DNA from: Anaerolineae bacterium | Lineage (GTDB): Bacteria; Chloroflexota; Anaerolineae; Aggregatilineales; UBA2796 | Length of the DNA: 14,127 nucleotides | Assembly: GCA_020851855.1 (NCBI GenBank) | Contig: JADZBY010000254.1 | Location: 1 to 14,127 of the forward strand | Direction: 5' to 3' | In this document: in pieces, positions 1-6,893 of the stretch | Numbering within the stretch: position 1 is the first letter of the stretch | Layout: every line of letters starts with the position of its first letter | Program-made: the position numbers and the translations under genes | Notes under the pieces: model-generated | What the model saw: the letters and a program-made list of their open reading frames with translations, nothing else | The model's database searches: none | What the model was told of the DNA's origin: nothing

Positions 1-11
1 CGCCTGGGACG

Positions 12-20
12 TGGTATGAT
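12..20 (+). promoter_or_regulatory. Possible extended -10 promoter for the PHP phosphatase gene
   Basis: The bases TGG-TATGAT match an extended -10 element (TGn followed by a five-of-six TATAAT hexamer). Transcription would start near base 27, leaving a short leader before the gene. Any -35 hexamer would lie outside the window, so this rests on one element only. Confidence 0.35.
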
Positions 21-55
21 GGGCGGCGCGTTGCCAAACGCTGCCACGATTCCGG

Positions 56-877
56 ATGCTGAGGACACGCTTCGCCTTGATTGACTATCACGTCCATACC
101 GACAACAGCCTCGACTGCAAAATCCCGATGATGGTGATGTGCGAGCGCGCCGCCGCGATGGGCGTCGTGGAAATCGCCTTCACCGACCACTTCAACAGCC
201 ACATGCTCGACCTGGATGTCGGGATGTACCGCGCCGACCGTTACTTTTCTGATATTGATGCCTGCCGCCGCGCCTTTCCTCGGCTGCGCATCCTGGCCGG
301 CGTGGAAGTTGGCGAGCCGCACCGCTTCTGGGACCGCGTCGCGCCGGTTCTCTCGCGCTTCCCCTATGACGTGGTGCTGGGCAGCCTGCACTGGATCGGC
401 AACGAGAGTTTGTTCAGCGTCAACTACTTCCGCGCCCGCCCACCGCACAAGGCGTATGGCGATTACTTCCGCGAGATGGTCCGCATGATCAACCACGGCG
501 GCTTCGACATTCTGGCCCATGTCGATTTGCCCAAGCGGCTCGGCTATGAGGTCTACGGCGATTTTGACGCGCGCGCCTACGAGGACGTGATCCGCCCGGT
601 CTGGGAAGCGTGCATCACGCAGGGCATCACCGTGGAGATCAATACGAAGGGCGCGCGGCTGCCGGTCAGGCAGATGCACCCCACGCGCGACGCGCTGCGC
701 TGGTACGCGGCGATGGGCGGGCAACGCCTGACGCTCGGCAGCGACGCGCACCACCCGGACAGCATCGCCCAGGATTTCGGGCTGGCCGGGCGGCTGGCTT
801 ACGAGGCGGGCCTCAAATTCGTGTGCAACTACCGCGCCCGCCGCGTCGTGGGCTGGACGCCGCTGTTTGACGAGTAG
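56..877 (+). CDS. PHP-domain phosphatase, histidinol-phosphatase (HisK/HisJ) family
   Basis: This is a metal-dependent phosphoesterase of the PHP superfamily. The best-known members of this subfamily dephosphorylate L-histidinol phosphate in histidine synthesis. Visible metal-binding motifs in order are DYHVHTD (H12, H14), FTDHF (D44, H45), GVEVGE (E84), LGSLHW (H112), LAHVDL (H155) and LGSDAHHP (D230, H232), all expected of an intact trinuclear PHP site. The length of 273 aa is normal for HisK-type enzymes. The start is uncertain: ATG at 56 has no clear ribosome site, whereas TTG at 77 lies 11 bases after GAGGA (61-65) and would give an N-terminus beginning at the family's usual IDYHVHT. No other his genes are in view, so histidinol phosphate as substrate is inferred from family only; another phosphoester is possible. 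It converges on the PPK2 gene across a repeat array. Confidence 0.85.
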   Translation: MLRTRFALIDYHVHTDNSLDCKIPMMVMCERAAAMGVVEIAFTDHFNSHMLDLDVGMYRADRYFSDIDACRRAFPRLRILAGVEVGEPHRFWDRVAPVLSRFPYDVVLGSLHWIGNESLFSVNYFRARPPHKAYGDYFREMVRMINHGGFDILAHVDLPKRLGYEVYGDFDARAYEDVIRPVWEACITQGITVEINTKGARLPVRQMHPTRDALRWYAAMGGQRLTLGSDAHHPDSIAQDFGLAGRLAYEAGLKFVCNYRARRVVGWTPLFDE

Positions 878-887
878 GGCAGGGTAA

Positions 888-1387
888 CCCTCACCCCAAC
901 CCCTCTCCCGCAGGGCGAGGGGCTAATAACCACAAGTCGCGCTTCGTCTTTCTCCCCTCTGGGTCGGAAGGCTGAACCGCCAGGAAACCCTCACCCCAAC
1001 CCCTCTCCCGCAGGGCGAGGGGCTGAAAACCACAGGTCGCGCTTCGTCTTTCTCCCCTCTGGGTCGGAAGACTGAACCGCCAGGAAACCCTCACCCCAAC
1101 CCCTCTCCCGCAGGGCGAGGGGCTAATAACCACAAGTCGCGCTTCGTCTTTCTCCCCTCTGGGTCGGAAGACTGAACCGCCAGGAAACCCTCATCCCAAC
1201 CCCTCTCCCGCAGGGCGAGGGGCTGAAAACCACAGGCTGCGCCTCGTCTTTCTCCCCTCTGGGTCGGAAGGCTGAACCGCCAGGAAACCCTCACCCCAAC
1301 CCCTCTCCCGCAGGGCGAGGGGCTGAAAACCACAGGCTGCGCCTCGTCTTTCTCCCCTCTCGCCATGAGGGAGAGAGGGGCCGGGGG
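888..1387. repeat. Tandem array: five units of exactly 100 bp
   Basis: Each unit starts with CCCTCACCCCAACCCC (888, 988, 1088, 1188, 1288; unit 4 has one change, CATCCC) and continues through GGGCGAGGGGCT, a variable middle, CTTTCTCCCCTCT and GGTCGGAAG to CCAGGAAA. The period is 100 with no indels. Units 1 and 3 share the variant TAATAACCACAAG. Units 2, 4 and 5 share TGAAAACCACAGG, and 4 and 5 also share GCTGCGCCTC. The last unit ends differently, in CGCCATGAGGGAGAGAGGGG, which starts an inverted copy of the CCCTCAC-type head. The pattern points to recent amplification by slippage or unequal exchange. Confidence 0.92.
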
Positions 1388-1396
1388 AGTGAGGGT
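1354..1396. repeat. Inverted terminal copy of the CCCTCAC repeat, forming a hairpin
   Basis: CCCCTCTC (1354-1361) pairs with GAGAGGGG (1373-1380). The following GGGGGAGTGAGGG is the reverse complement of the CCCTCAC-type head, so the 100-bp array is closed by an opposite-facing copy. It lies just past the PPK2 stop and could slow RNA polymerase, but no T-run follows on either strand, so I do not call a terminator. Confidence 0.6.
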
Positions 1397-1410
1397 TAGT
1401 CTTCCCTGTC

Positions 1411-2220
1411 CTACTCCGGCACGACGATGCCCGCGAGATTATCGACCGGCTTCGGGAACTGCGGGTTGAGCCGCTCCAGCGCCTTGAGCACGGTGTGGCT
1501 GATGGCGTAGTTGCGATACCACTTCCGGTTGGCGGGCACGATATGCCACGGCGCGCGCTCCGTGTTGCAGCGGGTCAGCGCCTCTTCATAGGCCGCCACG
1601 TACTCATCCCAGTGCTTGCGCTCTTCCAGGTCGCCCAGCGCGAACTTCCACTGCTTTTCGGGCGTGTCGCGGCGCGCTTCGAGGCGTTCTTTTTGCTCGT
1701 CCTTCGAGATGTGCAGGAAGAACTTGAGGATCGTCACGCCGTGCTCGGTCAGAAGCTCTTCGAAGGCGTTGATATGGTCGTACCGTTCTTGCCAGACCTC
1801 GTGCGGGACGAGGTGATGCACGCGCACGACGAGCACATCCTCGTAGTGCGAGCGGTTGAAGATGGTGACCATGCCCTTTGACGGCGTCTGCTTGTGGATG
1901 CGCCACAGGAAATCGTGGGCCAGTTCTTCGGCGCTGGGCTGCTTGAAAGTCGCCACGCGCACGCCTTGCGGGTCCATGCTGCTGAACACGTGGCGGATCG
2001 CGCCGTCCTTGCCGGACGTATCCATGCCCTGAAAGACGATGAGCAGCGCGCGCTGGTTTTCGGCGTACAGCCGCTCCTGAAGCGCATCGAGGCGGGCGAG
2101 CATGGCTTCCATCTCGGCGGCGGCCTCGTCTTTGTCTTTGAATTTGCCCGTGTAGCCGGGATCGAAATCGCTGAGTCTGACCTTCTTGCCAAATTCCGGA
2201 ACGAGCGGCTGCTTCTTCAT
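1411..2220 (-). CDS. ppk2: Polyphosphate kinase 2 family protein, class III-like
   Basis: This is a cytoplasmic enzyme that transfers phosphate between inorganic polyphosphate and nucleotides. In the 269-aa product the P-loop GMDTSGKDG spans residues 65-73, followed by FKQPSAEEL (92-100), the core FNRSHYEDVLVVRVH (121-135), the ARRDTPEKQWKF lid-region motif (182-193) and WHIVPANRKWYRN (225-237). All are hallmarks of PPK2. The YEDVLVVRVH version resembles class III enzymes, which can phosphorylate both AMP and ADP; that class call comes from memory of the family, not an alignment. The start is placed at ATG 2220 rather than the in-frame ATG at 2250 because GAGGTGA lies four bases upstream and the peptide then begins MKKQPLVPEF. 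The gene stands alone, converging on the PHP gene. No PPK1 or PPX gene is visible. Confidence 0.93.
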   Translation of the reverse strand: MKKQPLVPEFGKKVRLSDFDPGYTGKFKDKDEAAAEMEAMLARLDALQERLYAENQRALLIVFQGMDTSGKDGAIRHVFSSMDPQGVRVATFKQPSAEELAHDFLWRIHKQTPSKGMVTIFNRSHYEDVLVVRVHHLVPHEVWQERYDHINAFEELLTEHGVTILKFFLHISKDEQKERLEARRDTPEKQWKFALGDLEERKHWDEYVAAYEEALTRCNTERAPWHIVPANRKWYRNYAISHTVLKALERLNPQFPKPVDNLAGIVVPE

Positions 2221-2222
2221 CG

Positions 2223-2231
2223 CCTCACCTC
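2223..2231 (-). promoter_or_regulatory. Ribosome binding site deciding the PPK2 start
   Basis: On the minus strand GAGGTGAGG lies immediately before ATG 2220 and matches the 16S anti-Shine-Dalgarno sequence well. The longer frame from ATG 2250 would bury this site inside coding sequence. Confidence 0.65.
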
Positions 2232-2339
2232 GGCTGTGCGTGCGGCGCACCAGGGCGCGCCGTGTGTCCTTCGGCCAATGGTATACGGACTTGGTGCGCG
2301 CCGCCAGGCGGGGCAGGCAGAGGAAAACGCCTCACCCCC

Positions 2340-2368
2340 TTGCCAGAATAGAACAGGTGTACTATGAT
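2340..2368 (+). promoter_or_regulatory. Sigma-70-type promoter upstream of nadK
   Basis: TTGCCA (2340-2345) and TATGAT (2363-2368) are separated by 17 bp. The -35 matches TTGACA at four of six bases and the -10 matches TATAAT at five of six. The predicted start is near 2375, about 80 bases before nadK. It probably drives nadK, the B-box gene and perhaps recN. Confidence 0.55.
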
Positions 2369-2407
2369 TAAGGCGGATTTGCCTGTCGGGCCGCGCGCGC
2401 CCTACGT

Positions 2408-2413
2408 TATAAT
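2408..2413 (+). promoter_or_regulatory. Second -10 hexamer (TATAAT) upstream of nadK
   Basis: A perfect TATAAT lies 42 bases before the nadK ATG, but no good -35 is seen at 16-18 bp (nearest candidate TGTCGG). It may be a downstream alternative promoter; AGGAG (2445-2449) then serves as the nadK ribosome site. Confidence 0.3.
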
Positions 2414-2454
2414 CAGCCTGAAGCACGTGTACGGCAAGCTGGACAGGAGCGCTC

Positions 2455-3348
2455 ATGATCAAACGCGCGGGCATTCTGGGGCATCCCTTGCGGCCCGACA
2501 CCGGGGCGGTGTGCTCCGATGTGGCGCACAGCCTTCGGGCGCGCGGCGTCGAGGCGTGGTGCGAGGCCGTCTGGGATGCGGCGTCCATCGCCGCGCGGGT
2601 GGCCGACTCCGATCTGATCGTGGCCATCGGCGGCGATGGCGCAATGCTGCGGGCGGCGCGCGTGTGTGCCCGCGCGGGCGTGCCGGTGCTGGGCATCAAC
2701 GCCGGCCACCTGGGCTTTTTGACCGAAACCAGCCTCGCGGAGTGGGAGACGGCGCTGGATGGCCTGCTCGCAGGCGACTATTGGACCGAAGAACGGATGA
2801 TGATCACCGCCGAGGCCTGGCGCGGCGAAACGCGGTTGTGTGTGGAAGACGCCCTGAACGATGTCGTGGTCGGGCGTGGGCTGGCGGCGAAGGCGATTCT
2901 GCTGGAAATGTACATCGACGGCGGCTGGACGACCGACTACAACGCCGACGGGCTGATCATCGCCACGCCCACCGGCTCGACGGCCTATGCGCTGGCGGTG
3001 GGTGGGCCGATTCTGCCGCCCACGCTGGGCAATATCCTGGTCGTGCCCGTCGCGCCGCACCTGAGCCTGGATCGCCCGCTCGTCCTGGACGAAGGCGCAA
3101 CCGTGGAGATCGTCGTCTCGGACCTGCTCGCCTCGGATGCGGTGCTGACCGTGGACGGCGAGACGCTCACCGAGTTGCACTCCGGCGATGAGATCGTCGT
3201 GTCGGCCAGCAAGCTCACCAGCCGTTTCATCCGGCTGCGCGACCGCAACTACTTCTACCGCTCGCTGCTCGACCGGATGGAGCCGCGCCTTCCCGCGCGA
3301 GCGCAACAGGCCCGCGAGCCACGCCGGACTGTGAGAAAGCCATCATGA
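2455..3348 (+). CDS. nadK: NAD kinase
   Basis: NAD kinase phosphorylates NAD to NADP in the cytoplasm using ATP or polyphosphate. In the 297-aa product the ATP/polyP-binding GGDG is at 59-62, followed by GINAGHLGFLTE, EDALNDVVVGRG, the NAD-binding stretch NADGLIIATPTGSTAYALAV (from N163) and the VAPHLSLDRP region. All diagnostic motifs are present. The usual Thr after GGDG is Ala here (GGDGAML), a mild oddity. About 25 basic, low-complexity residues form a C-terminal extension past the catalytic fold. AGGAG five bases before the ATG supports the start. The stop overlaps the next ATG (ATGA at 3345-3348), implying translational coupling. A nadK-recN linkage is common in bacteria; here one membrane-protein gene sits between them. 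Confidence 0.96.
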   Translation: MIKRAGILGHPLRPDTGAVCSDVAHSLRARGVEAWCEAVWDAASIAARVADSDLIVAIGGDGAMLRAARVCARAGVPVLGINAGHLGFLTETSLAEWETALDGLLAGDYWTEERMMITAEAWRGETRLCVEDALNDVVVGRGLAAKAILLEMYIDGGWTTDYNADGLIIATPTGSTAYALAVGGPILPPTLGNILVVPVAPHLSLDRPLVLDEGATVEIVVSDLLASDAVLTVDGETLTELHSGDEIVVSASKLTSRFIRLRDRNYFYRSLLDRMEPRLPARAQQAREPRRTVRKPS

Positions 3349-3941
3349 CCGCCCCGGAATCGCAACCCATCGCCCCAACCGCCGTGGACGGCGACGAAAA
3401 AACGTATTGCGCGGTGCACCCGGACGTCGAAACCGGGCTGCGTTGTAGCCGCTGTGGACGGTACATGTGCGTGCGCTGCGCCGTGCCCACGCCGGTGGGC
3501 TATAAGTGCCGGGAGTGCGTTAACCAGCACCAGGACGCCTTTTACAAAGCCACGCCGCGCGACAATCTCGTCGCTTTCGCCATCGCGCTGGGCCTGAGCA
3601 TCCCACTCGGCTTCGTGCTGGGCAAAATGCTGTTTCTGGCCATCCTATTCGGCCTGCCCGCCGGAGCCGCCATCGGAGAACTGGTGTGGCGGGCGACCGG
3701 GCGGCGGCGTGGGCGGTACGTGCCGCTGCTGGTGGGCGTGGGCATCCTGCTGGGCGTGCTGATCGGCAACCTGCCCGCCATCAACGACTTCGTGCTCTTC
3801 GCCAACGAGGTGGAGCGCTACCGTGCCTATGGCATCGATGCCGGCTCGGCGCTGGGCGATGCGTTCTTTTCGCTGTTTCTCGCCCCGGTCGCCTTTGCCA
3901 TCCTGAGCATCATCACCGCGGTGGGCCGGGTGCGGGTGTAG
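3345..3941 (+). CDS. B-box-like zinc-finger membrane protein
   Basis: The function is unknown. The N-terminal cytoplasmic segment carries a Cys/His-rich zinc-finger module: C22, H25, C34, C37, C42, C45, C55, C58 and H62, with the characteristic CAVHP, CSRCGRYMC and CRECV pieces. In Chloroflexota and Actinobacteria this module is often fused to membrane domains such as rhomboid proteases. Here the remainder has about four hydrophobic segments (roughly residues 75-93, 95-112, 125-143 and 170-193). There is no rhomboid GxSG serine motif, so a protease role is not supported. The 198-aa frame starts inside the nadK stop codon and is preceded by GAGAAAG, so it is co-translated with nadK. A role in NADP homeostasis or DNA repair is suggested only by position. 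Confidence 0.82.
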   Translation: MTAPESQPIAPTAVDGDEKTYCAVHPDVETGLRCSRCGRYMCVRCAVPTPVGYKCRECVNQHQDAFYKATPRDNLVAFAIALGLSIPLGFVLGKMLFLAILFGLPAGAAIGELVWRATGRRRGRYVPLLVGVGILLGVLIGNLPAINDFVLFANEVERYRAYGIDAGSALGDAFFSLFLAPVAFAILSIITAVGRVRV

Positions 3942-4162
3942 AGGTGGTTATGAACGCTGAACCTCACCCTCTGACCGCCTCTCCACGCGGAGCACCGCGT
4001 AGCGAGGAGTCGGGGGTGAGATCAGGGCGTTGCCCTCTCGCTCTGGGCGGTATCCGCCGCTCGACGTTCGTAACGCCCTCTGGGAAGTGATGAGAAAGGC
4101 TGACCCTCGCCCCCGGGGCCGGGGGTGAGGGTTTCAAACAAGCTATGGTAGGAATGGTCTGC
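3942..4162. repeat. Hairpin-rich spacer before recN
   Basis: This spacer holds degenerate CCCTCAC-type elements. One runs from CTCACCC near 3962 to GGGGGTGAG at 4012-4020. A compact stem has CCCTCGCCCCCGG (4104-4116) facing CCGGGGGTGAGGG (4119-4131) with one mismatch. There is no T-run, so factor-independent termination is not clear; the stem may attenuate or stabilise transcript between the B-box gene and recN. No gene is seen. Confidence 0.6.
4150..4153 (+). promoter_or_regulatory. Ribosome binding site deciding the recN start
   Basis: AGGA ends nine bases before ATG 4163, an acceptable spacing. The in-frame ATGs at 4145 and 4154 lie in front of or directly after this site and have no ribosome site of their own. 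Confidence 0.5.
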
Positions 4163-5914
4163 ATGTTGAGCGAGTTGCGTATCCAGAATTTCGCGATCAT
4201 CGACCGGCTTGATATTCAATTCGCCGCCGGATTCAACGTGATCACGGGTGAAACAGGCGCGGGCAAGTCGATCATGATTGACGCCGTGGACATGATGCTT
4301 GGCGGGCGCGCCGACTCGACCTTCATCCGCGCCGGGCAGGACAAAGCCGTCGTGGAAGGCGTGTTCCGGCTCCCGGCCAGCCTTCAGACGCCAGTGCGCG
4401 AGACATTGGAGCGCGAAGGCATCGAGATGCAAGCGCCCGACGAGGTGACCCTGACCCGCGAATTACGCTCCAATGGCCGCAACGTGTGCCGCCTGAACGG
4501 GACCACCGTCAGCTTGCAGTTCTACCGCGACATCGGCCAGCAACTCGTCGACATTCATGGCCAGAGCGACCACCTCTCCCTGTTGCGCCAGCAGGAACAC
4601 CTGCACCTCTTGGACCGCTACGCCGGGCTGGAATCGCAGCGGGCGGCGCTCGCCGCGTTGGTGGGCGAGCTAACGGCCCTGCGGCGCGAGATCGGGCAGC
4701 TTGAGCAGGACGAGGCGGCCATCGCGCGGCGCATCGACATGCTCAACTACCAGATTCAAGAGATTCGCGCCGTCGCGCCCAAGATCGGGGAAGAAGAGCC
4801 GCTTCAGGAAGAGAGCACGCGCCTTTCTAACGCCGAGCACCTCGCAGAGCTTGCGGCGGAGTCGCTGCGCCTGCTCGATTCCGAAGAGCCGGACACCTTC
4901 ACTGTGATCGACATGCTCAACCAGCTCAGCGCGGCGCTGGGCAAAGCCGCCAAGCTTGATACCGCGCTCGAAGACAACGCGGCGCTGGCCGAAACGCTCG
5001 TCGTGCAGGCCGAAGAGATCGCGCGCAGCCTGCGCCATTATCACGAGAACCTTGAGCCAGACTCGGCGCGGCTGAACGAGATCGAGGACCGGCTCGACGC
5101 GCTCAACCGGCTCAAGAAAAAGTACGGCGGCGACATCCCGGCGGTGCTGGAATTTGCCGAAAAAGCCCAGCAGGAATTGGACAAGATCACGCACAGCGAA
5201 GAGCGGCTGGCCGAATTGCGCGCCGCCGAAGAAACGCTGTTGCGGCGCATTGGCGAGGCCGGGCAAAAGATCAGCGCGGCGCGCGTGACCGCTGCCGATC
5301 AGATGGCGCGCGCCATCGAGGTGGAGCTGGGCGACCTGCGCATGGAAGGCACGCGCTTCAGCGTTTTGATCGAGCAGATCGAGGACTCACACGGCGCGTT
5401 CGTGGGCGACCGGCGGCTGCGCTTCGATGCGACCGGCATTGACCGCGTCGAGTTCCTGCTGGCCGCCAACCGGGGCGAGCCGCTCCGCCCGCTGGTCAAG
5501 GTGGCGTCGGGCGGCGAGACGGCGCGCATCATGCTCGCGCTCAAAACGGTGCTCTCGCGGGCCGATCCCACGCCGACGCTCATCTTTGACGAGATCGACC
5601 AGGGCATCGGCGGGCGCGTGGGCAGCACCGTCGGGCAGAAATTGTGGCAGCTTTCCGGGCGGCATCAGGTCCTGTGCGTGACGCATCTCGCCCATCTGGC
5701 GGGCTTTGCCGACGCGCACTTCCGGGTGACGAAAGAGCTGCGCGGCGAACGCACCGTGGCCCTGATCAATCCGCTCAACGACAAGGCGCGCGTGGACGAG
5801 ATCGCGGAGATGCTCGGCGCGGAGACGGTCAGCGCCAAACAGAGCGCCTACGACATCCTCATGCTCGCCCGGCAGGTGAAAGAGGGCAATGGCTTCCAGC
5901 CCGCGCTGCTGTAG
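4163..5914 (+). CDS. recN: DNA repair protein RecN
   Basis: RecN is an SMC-like ATPase that tethers DNA at double-strand breaks and assists RecA-dependent repair. The 583-aa product has the N-terminal LSELRIQNFAIIDRL strand and Walker A GETGAGKS (29-36), a long Glu/Arg/Leu-rich coiled-coil middle (about 150-370), then the ABC signature VASGGET (447-453), Walker B TLIFDEID (472-479) and the VTHLAHLAGFAD switch region near the C terminus. Length and order fit a full RecN. The start is set at ATG 4163, after AGGA, because the protein then opens at the conserved MLxELxIxNFA; an earlier ATG at 4145 would add six residues. It lies downstream of nadK as in many bacteria. No LexA-type operator was recognised upstream. 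Confidence 0.95.
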   Translation: MLSELRIQNFAIIDRLDIQFAAGFNVITGETGAGKSIMIDAVDMMLGGRADSTFIRAGQDKAVVEGVFRLPASLQTPVRETLEREGIEMQAPDEVTLTRELRSNGRNVCRLNGTTVSLQFYRDIGQQLVDIHGQSDHLSLLRQQEHLHLLDRYAGLESQRAALAALVGELTALRREIGQLEQDEAAIARRIDMLNYQIQEIRAVAPKIGEEEPLQEESTRLSNAEHLAELAAESLRLLDSEEPDTFTVIDMLNQLSAALGKAAKLDTALEDNAALAETLVVQAEEIARSLRHYHENLEPDSARLNEIEDRLDALNRLKKKYGGDIPAVLEFAEKAQQELDKITHSEERLAELRAAEETLLRRIGEAGQKISAARVTAADQMARAIEVELGDLRMEGTRFSVLIEQIEDSHGAFVGDRRLRFDATGIDRVEFLLAANRGEPLRPLVKVASGGETARIMLALKTVLSRADPTPTLIFDEIDQGIGGRVGSTVGQKLWQLSGRHQVLCVTHLAHLAGFADAHFRVTKELRGERTVALINPLNDKARVDEIAEMLGAETVSAKQSAYDILMLARQVKEGNGFQPALL

Positions 5915-5931
5915 TACCTCAACCAGAAAAG

Positions 5932-6032
5932 CCCCCCTAACCCTGCCCTTCCCCCCATCAAGAGGGGAAGGGAAAACCCGGCTCGGGAAGCCCCTCCCTC
6001 TTTATGGGGGAGGGGTTGGGGTGGGGGAGGTG
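5932..6032. repeat. Compound inverted repeat downstream of recN
   Basis: A first hairpin has CCCTTCCCCCC (5946-5956) facing GAGGGGAAGGG (5962-5972) with one mismatch and a five-base loop. A second element, CCCCTCCCTCTTTATGGGGG onward to 6031, is roughly the reverse complement of the first, so the two can also pair across the AACCCGGCTCGGGAAG spacer, which itself holds CCCG/CGGG. It may protect the recN mRNA 3' end. It lacks a T-run. Confidence 0.65.
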
Positions 6033-6049
6033 ACGTAGTAGTTTTGCTG

Positions 6050-6055
6050 TATACT
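6050..6055 (+). promoter_or_regulatory. -10 element placed for a leaderless transcript
   Basis: TATACT ends seven bases before the ATG at 6063, so transcription would start at or within a base of the start codon. No ribosome binding site precedes that ATG. No good -35 is seen, although TTTTG is nearby. Confidence 0.42.
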
Positions 6056-6062
6056 CGCGCTC

Positions 6063-6518
6063 ATGAGCCAGGACCAGACTCCACAGACGCCGCAGCAGGC
6101 GTTCGGCGCGATGCTCGATCACGTGATGGGGACGGCCTTCACGGCGGCAGGCTACGCGCTCCAACCCAACCCGATGCACCACATGCGCGGCCTGTACCGC
6201 TACGCGCGCGCGCTTCCCGGCGACGTGACGGCGCTCGTCGAGTTCCAGGCGCTCCATTACGCCAGCGGCCCGTCGCGCTTCCGGATCAACCTCGTACGCC
6301 AGGCCGGCCCGGACGCGCGTCCGCGCGACGAACGCACGCTCGCCGCGCTGCTCTGGGACGATTTCGCGACTCCGGTGCTCGACGGGCCGGATCACTGGTG
6401 GACGTTCACTGTCAACAGCCCATACAGCCTGGCCAACGCCCTTGCCGAGGCCGGGCGGCTGCTCTTTGCCTTTGGCGTGCCGTGGCTGGAAGGGCGCTTG
6501 CAGGCGGATGGGAGCTAG
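6063..6518 (+). CDS. Small protein of unknown function (151 aa)
   Basis: I do not recognise this protein with confidence. It has no signal peptide, membrane segment or cysteine motif. An acidic/Gln-rich start (MSQDQTPQTPQQAF) is followed by an alternating pattern with GLYRYAR, ALVEFQAL, SRFRINLVR and DHWWTFTV, suggesting an alpha-beta fold with beta strands ending in aromatic positions. The pattern 'variable Gly-Tyr, then FQ-rich strand, then FxINL strand' recalls the DUF4304 type, but this is a guess that needs a profile search. The coding signature (G/C-ending third positions, normal composition) and a -10 just upstream argue that it is a real gene. It sits alone between two repeat clusters, so neighbours do not hint at its role. 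The frame starting at 6044 on the same strand is its shadow. Confidence 0.68.
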   Translation: MSQDQTPQTPQQAFGAMLDHVMGTAFTAAGYALQPNPMHHMRGLYRYARALPGDVTALVEFQALHYASGPSRFRINLVRQAGPDARPRDERTLAALLWDDFATPVLDGPDHWWTFTVNSPYSLANALAEAGRLLFAFGVPWLEGRLQADGS

Positions 6519-6574
6519 CAGACCTCACCCGCAACCCGCATGACGTTCAGGCGATGGGGCTGGGTCCGGTTTTC

Positions 6575-6599
6575 GGGCGGCTCGCGAGCCGCCCCTACA
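6575..6599 (-). repeat. GTAG-tagged palindrome, inverted copy
   Basis: GGGCGGCTCGCGAGCCGCCC is a perfect 20-bp palindrome. Read on the minus strand it is preceded by TGTAG, so it has the same layout (tag, 9-base arm, 2-base centre, 9-base arm) as the three copies at 6611-6751, but faces them head to head with different arm sequence. Confidence 0.85.
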
Positions 6600-6610
6600 G
6601 CAGCGCACGG

Positions 6611-6765
6611 TGTAGGGGCGCGTCGTGACGCGCCCGCCGTCATGATCCACCCGCACAACGCGGCATCGTGTAGGGGCGCGTCGTGACGCGCCCGCCATCA
6701 TGATCCACCCGCACAACGCCGCACGGTGTAGGGGCGCGTCACGACGCGCCCGCAATCACGATCCG
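6611..6765 (+). repeat. Three tandem 58-bp units with palindromic cores
   Basis: Units begin with TGTAGGGGCGCGTC at 6611, 6669 and 6727, a period of exactly 58. Each core is GGGCGCGTC, two bases, GACGCGCCC (9+2+9). The centre is GT in copies 1 and 2 and AC in copy 3. The two complete units share a downstream segment containing ATGATCCACCCGCACAACGC; the third unit diverges after ATCACGATCC. Confidence 0.92.
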
Positions 6766-6821
6766 TGTCTCACCCTGATAATCAACGTTGGAAAAGGTAA
6801 CCAGAACATTTCTGCGTGGTT

Positions 6822-6874
6822 CCCCTCTCTACCGGCGACACCCCAGAGGGGACCCCGTCGCCGGTGGAGAGGGG
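6822..6874. repeat. Long hairpin downstream of the response-regulator operon
   Basis: CCCCTCTCTACCGGCGAC (6822-6839) faces GTCGCCGGTGGAGAGGGG (6857-6874) with a single mismatch over 18 bases and a 17-base loop containing CCCCAGAGGGG. It lies about 20 bases past the TAG of the leftward operon. No T-run follows, so a role in mRNA 3'-end protection or Rho-linked ending is more likely than intrinsic termination. Confidence 0.75.
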
Positions 6875-6893
6875 CCAGGGGTGAGGCAACTCC

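Larger units (their letters stand above)
878..1410. other. 533-bp non-coding spacer between convergent genes, filled by repeats
   Basis: Almost the whole spacer between the PHP and PPK2 genes is a tandem repeat array (888-1387) plus an inverted terminal piece. Open frames here on the minus strand (SPSPCGRGVGVRV-type peptides) change frame with each 100-bp unit and are translation artefacts of the repeat. No gene is seen. Confidence 0.8.
6519..6893. other. 375-bp non-coding spacer between convergent genes
   Basis: This spacer contains the 20-bp palindrome at 6575-6594, three 58-bp tandem units (6611-6765), a short AT-richer stretch (6775-6820) and a long hairpin (6822-6874). No coding signal is convincing; the frames crossing it translate the repeats. 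Confidence 0.75.

Noticed and set aside
891..1366. Minus-strand ORFs encoding SPSPCGRGVGVRV-like peptides
   Set aside because: They are translations of the 100-bp repeat, shift frame from unit to unit, and have no ribosome site. This peptide type is a common annotation artefact of such palindromic repeats.
888..1387. CRISPR array
   Set aside because: Repeat and spacer cannot be separated: the whole 100-bp unit repeats, with no unique spacers and no cas genes nearby.
2413..3306. A 297-aa minus-strand ORF opposite nadK
   Set aside because: It is an antisense shadow rich in His/Arg/Gln; the plus strand carries all NAD kinase motifs.
3345..3941. Rhomboid protease call for the B-box protein
   Set aside because: It has only about four TM segments and no GxSG serine or catalytic histidine motif in the membrane part.
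4104..4131. Intrinsic terminator after the B-box gene
   Set aside because: The stem is strong, but only GTTTC follows, not a T-run, so it is listed as a hairpin only.
6611..6765. CRISPR-like array of 58-bp period
   Set aside because: The sequence between palindromes is itself repeated, so there are no spacers, and only three copies are present.
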